Below, piece by piece: positions 44,053-55,000 of a stretch of 64,000 nt of DNA. The notes below the pieces were generated by a model. That model was not told the origin of the DNA. It saw only the letters and a list, made by a program, of their open reading frames with translations, and searched no databases. This DNA is from Lumbricus terrestris (lineage: Eukaryota > Annelida > Clitellata > Crassiclitellata > Lumbricidae), in NCBI GenBank assembly GCA_949752735.1, contig OX457052.1, positions 19,744,943 to 19,808,942 on the forward strand, written 5' to 3'. Within the stretch, counting starts at the first letter, position 1. Every line of letters starts with the position of its first letter. A program made the position numbers and the translations under genes.

Positions 44053-45721
44053 GAGACACCGGTCGACCGTTAAATTCAAACTAAATACTGTAAGTTTGGT
44101 CAAGCAGTTGCTAGCAAACAAACATTAACATCAAACCTATGTACAAAATCAGAAATTATGGCTGGCTAGGATAAATAACGACATCAATTAGTAGGACAGC
44201 TCGTCTATCGAATAACATTCACCTGTTACGCTGAGATCAAGAGTATTTATAAGAAGCAGTCTGCGTTGCAAATTATGTCTTAAAATATGTAATCATTATT
44301 TAAACCTACATGTATACGTGGACAATGCATAAACGAAATTTTGAAGCCATTTGGCATAGGTGCTCTCCTGAGACTCTAAATCATAATCTGCATTATAAGT
44401 CATAACTTTGTCAAATTAATTACGGACCAGTAAACTCCAGCCATTTTTGCAAACCTGCTTAGGCAAGCATAAAAGCATAATACTGAACACCTGCATTTAG
44501 AGACAGGTGATCTAAACAAATGGGGAAAATGCCACCATGAAAAACACCTGCTTACCAAATTAATTTGTTGTAAGCAGCCCCCTACTGCAGCAACCATCTT
44601 AAACCATCTTAAACCACGTACACACCAAATAAAATCTCCGCTCGTAAAGTGTCTTTAACGACATTGATAATACAAAGATATAGATTCATATTTTTTTCAA
44701 ACCCTAACCACAGATAACATAAAAATACTTTAACTCTGTCGGACAAGACAAACCAGATTAACTCAAAACTTAATCAAAAAGCAATACACCATTAAACTGT
44801 AACAACTGCAAACTAAAAAGAACGGTGATTACGTACACGCACATATATTCACAAACGCAAATATATATATATATATATACATACATATATTTATGTAGCA
44901 TGTTCACGCAAAACGACACTTTAGTATTTTCTCGTATAAACTTAACACAATTCTTACGAAAGACTGAGCAGCTTTATTTTAAATTTTTACGACTGAAATC
45001 ACAATCAGAATGCTAACAAAACAGTCATCAACACAAGCCACAGAACAATGTCGCCGGGATCTGTCAATTTCAAGCTCAGATCATTTTCTTTCCTAGCTAC
45101 CACGGCACAACTGTCCTCAGCTAAGTTTGAGCTACTTAACATATTACTTACTTTAATGAATTAACTTCAGTCATTTCAGTAGTCACCAAACTAACTGCCT
45201 TAATTAAAAAATTGTTCTCCGATAGCAACATTCTACTAAACAAAGAAGTGATCAAATTATCTCACGAACTGCACAAAACAGGAACACCACGCAAGACTGT
45301 ACGCTACGAATGCAACGCAGATACGAATACGCTGTATACATATATAAATATATCGTTATACATCCATATAAATATACAAGCATATGCTGAGATGTGCATG
45401 TACATACGTATGCATGCAAACATTATATAACAATATGTATGTACAAAAATATACAAATACCGATTCTCAAAACGTTTTAACAATTAGTGCCGACGATAAT
45501 CCTCTTTTACAAATGCATCACACGTGCAAACGGGGATCACGAGATACCAAGAAAACTGCCAACGTACGTACGTTCACAGCGCGTCGCAACGCACAGAAAC
45601 GCGCATTTGCGACGACGACGCACGCCAACAAATGTACATCGAATCACATAATCACCGATTCCAACATAATCCTCAACCCTTAATAAACGTTGAGTTGTCT
45701 GTTGAAGTCGCCAGCTCACGA

Positions 45722-46042
45722 TTACATGCCGTCCCATCCACTGGAGCTTCCGCCACGCATCGGATTTGCCTTCGCACCCGATGGTGCGGCGCCGAACGAA
45801 GGCGGAATTGCCGTCCAGGTGTTGTCGATGACACGCCCGATGTCTTCGGCCGCCACCAACTCCGCTATGATCCGGGTCGATGGACCGGAGCTGTGTACGT
45901 TCTGCGAGATGCTCGACAGAGCGTTCAGTGCGTCTTCACGGTTGATGTAACATGCCAGCGCCTGTCCGGACACCTTGCTGTAGTAGAAGTTTTGCAGCGG
46001 ACCGTAGAGCAAGCACATCTTCTGAAGCATCCCTGGATCCAG
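45722..46042 (-). CDS. TNRC6: GW182 last exon (RRM second half and C-terminus)
   Basis: Acceptor TTTGGTAG (46044-46043 on minus), stop TAA at 45724-45722. Begins LDPGMLQKMCLLYGPLQNFY and continues GQALACYINREDALNALSSI, the RRM strands equivalent to LRTLCLQHGPLITFHLN and GNAVVRYSSKEEAAKAQ in human TNRC6. The tail NTWTAIPPSFG ... SGWDGM keeps two Trp, of the kind used for deadenylase contact in this family. Confidence 0.93.
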   Translation of the reverse strand: MDPGMLQKMCLLYGPLQNFYYSKVSGQALACYINREDALNALSSISQNVHSSGPSTRIIAELVAAEDIGRVIDNTWTAIPPSFGAAPSGAKANPMRGGSSSGWDGM

Positions 46043-49000
46043 CTACCAAAGCAGGACACAGACACCAATCAATCAATCAATCAATCAACCACATAAATTT
46101 ATACAGCGTCCCTTCAAGATCTCTACACAGAGGCGCTCCAAACCCAGGCCTGGTCAAAGAGAAAGGTCTTGAGAATACGGTAGAAAGAGTCAGCAGAGTC
46201 ACGGGGAAGCGAACGGAGAGCCGCAGGGAGGCCATTCCAGATAGCTGGACCCACCACGGAAAATGATGGGCTCCTCAAATTTGTTAACATATTTTACCAA
46301 GTTTTTATTGAACACAAAATAATAGGAAAGTTGCACTGTGAACCCAATAGTGCATTGATATAAATGAAAAGTGAAACACGGTTGTTGGATCCAGTAGCCA
46401 ATTCGGTTGAGTGCTCATCTTGCAACAGAGTGTGCAGGTTCAAGCATCTCTGATCCGGTAGCTACTAGCTGTGTAGGGTCCTTGACCAAACACTTGAGGC
46501 ACAATTGCTCAGCAACATTGAGAGAGTCATTAGCTGATGAGATATTGGTGCTCAGCTTTATAAGTCCTGCCACATTTATTATTATTATTAACACCATCGG
46601 ATTTGGTCAAAATCTAATATTTTTCATTTACCAAAAGCTTGTCACCATTCATCCAACTTGTTCAGAAAAGTTTAAAAGAAATCACTTAAATGTACAATGT
46701 CTTGCGTTAGGCTTATCATCAATGTTTTAGTATTAATCCAAACATTCAAACAAATCACAAGTGACAAAATCAACTATTCTGTATTCTGCTAAAATGCTGA
46801 AAACCTAAGTAATTCCCACATTCAAAAGCCTGACAATGTTTAAACTTAATTCAGCCACTGACAAATTTCAAAACAGGTCCAGCTATCTCCTGTCTGCTAC
46901 TGTTAAAATGCCAAAAAAGCCAATAAAAGCACACAGGTAGAAACTGATGATATACAACATTCCATTGAAGTGCAATTAACATGAACACATTTTGACCAGC
47001 TCTACTTTGCTGCACAAGAGGAAAAAAATCGGCAATGTGAACCACCACATATGTCAAGTCTCGGCAGACATACAAGAGTGGATTGGTGATCAATTACCCA
47101 CACTTACTGTAATTTTGCGAACACACCAAGTGGTTTGCATACACTTCTCAAAAGCCAAACACAATTTGTTTGATCAATACAGCCAAGTGATGACCAATGA
47201 AACCTAATTACTAAATGATCCAAACTTTCAATTCTTTCCAATTTGCAACTGTAGCAAGCGCTCGCTAACTGATCAAAGATTCTGAATCGCAATGAACAAA
47301 CACTCAAACAAGAATTCATTCATTCATTCTGAGAATTTATATAGCGCCTCTTCAAGATATCTACTCAGAGGCGCTCTCTGAGCAAGTCCATTGGCCACTC
47401 ATTATGACTGGGTGTATCACTACTCCTGTCCTTCTCCTTGGCCAAACACAAATAAATTATTTTATTATCATATTCATAAATTCATATGCATCTTCATCCA
47501 TTTTCTCATTAAGCGGATAAAAATTATACTACAAGTTTGCAACTAGGACTTTAATGGGGGAACATTATTCTACAAGTTTGCAACTAGGACTTTAAAAGGA
47601 ACTAAAACCTAAGGCAAAACACTCAGCATACATTGTTATTGTCAGTAAATGCAGTGCTCAACAGTGAAATGTGACTGATATAGACGATAAAACAATGGAC
47701 AAAACGAACCGTAGAAGAGACATTCTTCAACATCAGCCAACTGGATGGTATCCCACCTTGTCCTACAAGCAAAGGACAGAGACAATTGAATGCAAACTTA
47801 ACTCTTATTCAACGTAACAATTATTATTAGACAATCAATTTATGAAAAATCACTAAAATCCTGCAAGACAAAATAAGCACTAATCTCTACAAAAATACGT
47901 TTAGATGTGACTGCACGTCATCCAAGACACATTTAGTACATAGCTGACAGGTCAGTGAGGCCACACAAAATTCTGGGACCACCACACAAACAATACAAGA
48001 ACAAAATAATTCATGTTATGTGTTTGGCCTAAAATAAGAACAGGGACAGAAGGATATTAAACAGGAAGACTATGGAAGAAAGAGGGATGAAGGAGAACAA
48101 AGCAGATAGTTTCCCCCAGAAGGGACATTCTGCTAATCCAGCGCATGGATGCTGTAAGATATATGCCACTCGAATAATGAAATAATAAAATCTGCACAAT
48201 GCACATGTACATTATACATCCAACATTTTGACCAATACTTTTCTAGACAAGCAAATACTAGTTTGCCACAGTGGATCATTTCCCATTTTTTATTGATTAT
48301 CCCTTACTTCCAGTGCAGCATTTGTAATAGGACAGTACATCTCAAATAGAGGCACAGATGAAAGCATGCTAGATCAAAACGAAGATTGTGCAATAGAAAA
48401 GCCAGACAGACAAATGTATTATATTGTATATTCGTTTAATTCAATTTAAACAACAGACAGAACGCTATAGGTTTACATTAGCAAAATTAACAGTACGGCT
48501 GCTTAAAGCTTATGGTAGACCGATGCCAGATAAAAAAAATCACAGATGGTTAACACAAACCTGGAAAGCCAGTCTTAAGTTTCTCACCAGGAGCCCAGGA
48601 CGTACTACGATTGTAGAACATGTCCGCCTTGTCAAGGCCAGGCGGCGGAGGTGGCCTGCTTCCCTTGGGTGCTCCAAAGTCTCCAGGCACCCCCGGCCAC
48701 CCCATCTTCGACCCTGCCCCACCGGACTGGCCGAGATTCGACAAGGAATCGACGAGCATGTCTCCACCAGGCAATTTCGCCGACTGATCGGGGCTGAGCC
48801 ACCGGCTGGAGTTCATGAAAGCCGCCATCTGGTCCATCGTCAGGTTCGGCATGCCGCCAATGGACGACTTCGCGTCGATCATCGGCATCTCACTGACGGG
48901 TCCGAGAGGCGGATGCGACAATCCTCCGTAGTCGCGGTTCTGCTTCAAGCCAAGCAGCTGCATCATTCTCGCCTCTTCCATGCTGGTGTCGGGCACCGTG

Positions 49001-52000
49001 TTCATACCGCCGGGTGCGATGCTTCCCGGCGGCGGACCGAACATCAGCTGGACCTGATCGATGCGTAGCTTCACCTCGCTGATCTGTACGTTGAGCTGCT
49101 CGATCTGGAGCGCCTTCTGCATCGGCGTCATGCTCCGGTTGTGCTGGATCTGAGCGCGCTGCTGCAGCAGCGGTTGCAGCAGCGACTGGAGCTGCAGAAG
49201 GGTCTGATGCATCATCGGATTCATCTGCGGCACAGGCTGCACAAGACTCGTGTTGCCCATCGGCATTGAAGGCGTTCGGCTGTAGACCTGCTGTCCGCCC
49301 ATCCCGGGCCATCCACCTCCGCCGGACTGCTGCATGCCGGAGCCCTTCATGTGCATCTGCGGCGGCAGGTTGCCTGGAACCGACGACTGGTACATCGAAC
49401 CACGACCGCCCGACTGGAAACCGGAATTTCGGTTGCCCTGGAAATGGCCGTACTGGTCGTTGCTTGGCATCTCGACCATGCTCTTGCCTCGAATTATTCG
49501 ACCCTTTGGTGGCTCGTTATCCTTCTGCTGTCTCACAAACTCTGTAAATAAAATAACAGTTTAAAAAACATGACGAGGTTTTGTGCCGCAAGATGACATC
49601 GAATCTATAAATTTATATAGCGCCTCTCCCATGGTGAACACATCATGTACATATCATGAACATGAACACATGTTCATGAACATGAACACATCATGAACAC
49701 ATCATCATGGTGAACACATCATGATCGTACATTAGTACATCTTAGGACTTGCATGATCTCAGTTAAAACAAATATATGATGTCACAGCGGCGCCCGCAGG
49801 CGTACGCACTTACGCAAGTGCGTACAGCAGCGGCGCCCATAGACGTACGCACATAGGTAAGTGCGTACAGCGCGAAGACTCAAAAGGTATGTTTTGGGGA
49901 AATTATAAGTTGATGACTAAAAAAAAAAAGGTCATCAGTTTTTTCGGCGGATAGAAAAGGCATGATTTGGGAAAATTCTAGGTTGATGACTTAAAAAAAA
50001 AAAGTCATCAGTTTTTTCGGCGGATAGAAAAGGTAAAAATTTTCGGCGACCTAACGAAAGTAAAATTTCTGTGCGTACAAAAAAAATCCTGCGGGCGCCG
50101 CTGTGATGTCAGCAATATTCCAAATACAGTAAAGATTTTTAATAATCACTTTTCAAATAAAGAATCGCGATCACATAGAAAATTTGAAAACAATCATAAT
50201 CACATATAAAATATAACATAGGGCAGAAGAAGAGGGTAGAAGATTATGGCAATACAGCAAAATCATGATGTCCATAAAATATGATTTATATGTATCAGAT
50301 TATATGAAATTGATCTGAATCTGAAAATTTTGAATTAGGTTTTAACAGAGGTAGTATGTATGACATCGTATACGGTTGTTCAGTGCTCACCCATGAGTTT
50401 ATCTGCGCCCATGTTGTTCTGAAGATAGATGGCGTCTTCTTTCTGTAAACAAAAAAGGTTTATAAATTTATCTTTCATGCGCTCACTGACCGATATCAAA
50501 TCCTCAATCAATCAATCAGTCAATCAATCAATCACATAAATTTATAAAGCGCCCCTCCAAGATCTCTACTCAGAGGCGCTCCCAATGCCTTCCACCCCAG
50601 GCCTGGTCAAAAAGAAAAGTCTTAAGTAGAGGATAGATATAGCCAGCAGAGCCGCAGGGAGGCCATTCCAGAGAGCTGGACCAAGCACGGAAAATGCTCT
50701 TCGCTGTGTAGCAGTGATACGAGAAAAAGGGACAAGAAAGTCACCACGGGCAGCTGACCGCAGCAAACGACGGCCCAGAAAACGAAGACTGGAGTAAAAA
50801 GCTCACATCTATTAGGTAGAATGGAGTTTGAGCCGGGACACAGCGCCAAGCAACAGACGAGACTCTATAAGCAATGTGTTGCTGCAGTGGGAGCCAGTGG
50901 AGGTCGTCCCTCACGAAGGCAGAAACATGAGCAAACTGGGAGATGCCACCAACCAAGCGCGCTGCAGATCGAAGGACCCTAACCAAGGAGTTCAGATGGA
51001 CCTGTGGGAGGCCAGCACAAACGCCTGCAAACAAAGGCATGGACAAGAGTAGAAGATGCAGTGAATGAGAGAGAGCAACCTAAGACGTGCAGCTGTTGAA
51101 TCTGATAATAGCAGGCACGTGACAGGGAAGAGATGTGCCTAGAAAATGAGAGTTCTTGGTCTAAGATGACACCAAGGTCTCGAACAGAGGTAGGGAAGGC
51201 TACAAGGGGAAAACTCATGTGCAAGGGCAGCCAAGTCAATCTTGGCCAGCTGCCCCATTGTACTCTAAATCAGGCCATATAATGAAACAAATTACAACAC
51301 TGGCAGTCAGGTGTATTCTGCTAGATATGGCTTCAAAATTGTAACATTTCCAGGTAGTAATGTACTGTCTTTCACACATTCCCATAAAAAGTTCAATTTT
51401 GGTCTAGCACATGTTATGATGGAATTCCTAAAACTTGCTTTTGAAAAGACCAGATACATCTATAGATCACTCCAATAAAAAGATTCGTGTCACAATAAAG
51501 ATTCCTTTTCATGCCATCACTAAATAATGTAAACATTTTGCTGTCATTAATACGAATACAACTGTATGGCATACCTTCAGACCAAGGTCCATGAGCTGCT
51601 GTAAAGGATTTTGCATATTTGACAAAGGCTACAACACACAACAAGAACAAATGAGTATGGCACAAGGAGAAAATCCTTTTCTAATCTGCATAACTATCAT
51701 TGCTCCTGGCTATTAATAAAATCATCACAATTTCCTCTTCAGAATACAGAAAAAGCTGTTTCTACAACTTACTTCATGTCTATCGATTACTGCTACACAG
51801 AACAATTACGGCTACACAGAACAATGCAAATGCACATCTTCATCATAGCATTGCTCTATACAAAAGATGCTTAAAAAAGCTCCCTTCGTACCCAACACGA
51901 TGATCCATGCAATAACACTGTCAATACTACACTTTATCCATTCATATGCACATCAAAAGCAATTTGCACAACTGGGGCTTGATTTATTCATCAGTTGCCT

Positions 52001-55000
52001 ACACCACACTTCCAATATCCATCAGTGGTTCATGACCTATTTATAAGCCAACAGCCATACATCATCCATCACACCTCTAAATTATAAATAATGTACTTTT
52101 GGTCAAAGTCTATAAACTATTCACTGACCTGCCTTCCTCCTGCCAGCTAATGAACACACAAAAACTAGAATTTTCTCAAGTTCCACATGGATCCCTCACA
52201 GCGAAATCCTGTGTCTACAATTCTGATATTGGAAAGAGATCTACCATTAGTTGGACACCAGCCGTTACTCAGTTCCGGTATTTTGCAACTTCAAATCTGT
52301 CACCTCGAGCTAACTGAATATAGCTGTACATAAAACATAGTAAGCACAACTTCCATTACATGCTTCATAATCAATTATTTAAACGTCCCACCAGTACTTA
52401 TCGTTCACAACACATACCTGTTGCTGGTTCCATAATCCCGTTTCCGTAGTAGCAGCCGGCTCTCCCCAGGTTCCGATCTTCGGAATCGGGTCGGGTTTTC
52501 CGCCGAGGCCGAATCCCGACGACGGGAAGCCGTGCATCGCCTGCTTCATTCCCCAGTTGTTGTCGTGCTGCTGGTCAGCCGGGTGCGGAAGGCTCCAGGT
52601 GTTCACCTCTGTTGACGTCCAGTTGTTATCGAAGGCTCCTCGGGGTGGTTGCTGCGACCAGCTGTCCGTCCCCCTCGCACGGTCAAGGCCGCCTCCTCCT
52701 CCTCCTCCGCCTCCTCCATCACGTCCAAACTCCTTTTGCATCTTGTCCATCCCTGATCCGTGGAAACCTCTGTCACCCCATCCTATAGCGCCGGACGACA
52801 GCATTCCCTTGTCGGCCCCCACCTGCGTCATGCCACCCTGGCTGCCGGCCCACACCGGACTCGGTTCTTTCGGAGGGCCGGTCCACATGTTAGGGTTGAT
52901 ACTTTCTGGTGGTGGCGGCCCGTTCCACATACCGATATCGCTGTCTGGAGCCCACTCGTACGTGGTCGTCGGTGCAGGAGTCGGATTACTGTTCCAACCC
53001 GAATTGCCCGAATCCTTCGGCGTGTTCCAGAAAACAGAGTCGTTCTTAGCCGCTGTGGTCTCTTCAGGTGCGGGCGGTGGCGGCTCGACAACAGGAGGCA
53101 CAGCCACGCTGTCCATGTTCCACGGGGTCTCCTGAATGATCGGCTTCTTACCCCAACCCTCGTTGCTGTTGATCATCTTCATGATGAGCTCTTCCCGATT
53201 CTGCTGCGACACCTCGGCTCCGTCCGGTTGGCTCCGCTCGTCGTTCAGACCCATCTTGCCGGTCGATGGAAACTTCACCGTTTCAGCTCCGAGCGAGAGC
53301 GAATCGAAGGTGACGTTGAGCTCCGTCAGGGAAGCGCTTCTTCTCTGGACCGGACCGATCGGTTCGACCTTTCTCTCCTCCGGTCCACCGCCCCAGAGTC
53401 CCTTCGCCCTCTCCTGATCGCTGCCCCCAATCCTCTTGTCTGGCAGGCCCTCTTTGTTGAACTCCGTCTTCGAGTCTGGCACTGCCCAGCTGTTCACCCT
53501 CGACTCTCCCCAGCCATTCGAGCCACCCGAACTGACGTAACCTCCGAGCATGCTCGGCTTCCAGAAGTCGACGGACAGGCCAAGGGCATTGGAGGTCGTG
53601 CCATGGCCATCCTGCATCGTGGAGCTACTCCATGGATAGCCCTTGCTGCCGTCCTTATTCCCCTCGCTGGAAGTGCTCCAGTCGATGCCACCATGACCGG
53701 GCCAGGCCGTGTCCGCTTGCATTCCCACCTTCTGGCCCCAGATGCCACCACCAACCCCGGATCCAAGGGACTCCGTCGACGACTTATCGTCGTCTTTGCT
53801 GAATGGTGGGCCGACACCGGAAGATGCATTGCCAACGGACTTAACAGACCCACTGTCTCCAGTCTCAACTTTCCCGTCGGTTGACACAGACTGAGGCCAG
53901 CACGACATCTCTCCAATGGACTCGTTCTGACCCGACGACAGCTCTAAAATACAGTAATCAGCACGAAAACCATTACAAGAAAAGGTTCCAACCTTATCGT
54001 AATCCAATGCAAGAAAGTTCTACAAACTGCAACTCATGAAGTCGTTCATTAAAAATGCCCCTTAAATTGAAAAGTGACAGAACAGTGTAATGTTCAAGGA
54101 TAATGGGAAAAGGCGCTATAAAAAGTATAGAACTGGAACAAGTTGATGGACATTAAATTGGGAATTACCATATAAACAAATAGCAAAGAGTCAAAAACTG
54201 TAGAAGAGTACACCAGAATTACCTCTGTGCTGTATTTTTCATATATGAATCAATTCGAGTTCTACTCTCACGAGCTCTTACCTATACAGTTGCAGACATC
54301 CTTGGGACAGCAGTCAAATCGTGTGGTGTAGCACATTGGCCAATTGATCATAAGAGTGCTTGGAGTGCATTACATGGACAGTAGGACACAGCATGGGTTC
54401 AAAACTTCCCTGAGGCAATTCCTTTCACTGTGTATAGATCGCACCTGAGCAGCAATGTTACCCATGTACGTAGAGATCTTATCTGTGCAAGGATTTTGTC
54501 TGTGCAGTGCAAGTATCTCACCTGTGTAGAAAATTTACCTGTGTAGGGATTTTAGCTGCATAGAGACCTTGAGTAAGTCCTTCACTTATAATTGCACAGC
54601 GCTCAATTGTATACATGTGCAATTGTGCAAGAGACAGGATAAGACCAGTTGGATAACCTTTGGCTACATGGAATAGAGTCATGGAGAAGGAACCAACAGT
54701 GCCAACTTCAGCAACTATACAACATGGAAGAAGGGCCTGGAGCAAAGAACAAGTTTGGTATTACACTACGGACATATACACTCACCCCAGCGGGCCAGTA
54801 TGCCACTAGTCAGATGTCGACTCGAAAATATCAATTGCACATTTTTCCCCCTGATTTAAGTGTGGTACAACCCTAGCCTGTCTAGGGTTTTTGCAAACTT
54901 GTAAGGGAATACCGAATACTTTCAACACCACTTGAAGAACAAGATGTTGGAACAATATTTACGGATATGCCATGAAGACAAGTTATTTTCAATCAATCAA

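Larger units (their letters stand above)
28865..45721 (-). other. Gene-free 17-kb block with strong strand skew; possible long GW182 3' UTR or downstream transcript
   Basis: No convincing coding sequence. On plus, A exceeds T and C exceeds G over much of the block; a hand count of 33181-33240 gives 22 A, 12 T, 18 C, 8 G. The minus strand is therefore T/G-rich in the GW182 sense direction, as expected of transcribed 3' UTR. AATAAA signals on minus include 44973-44978 (about 750 nt after the stop) and 28865-28870 at the left edge, where the skew begins. TNRC6 mRNAs in vertebrates have long 3' UTRs, but 17 kb as a single UTR is a guess. Mobile elements in it are listed separately. Confidence 0.35.

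Noticed and set aside
50741..51239. Two minus-strand ORFs that could be read as a gene in the GW182 intron
   Set aside because: They are frames of the C-terminal ORF2 of a truncated LINE, with frameshifts between conserved blocks.
52760..53884. Plus-strand 374-codon ORF opposite GW182 exon 2, and ORFs opposite exon 5 (48424-49068, 49266-49547)
   Set aside because: GC-rich antisense shadows of the real Gly/Ser/Pro-rich exons; no domain resemblance.
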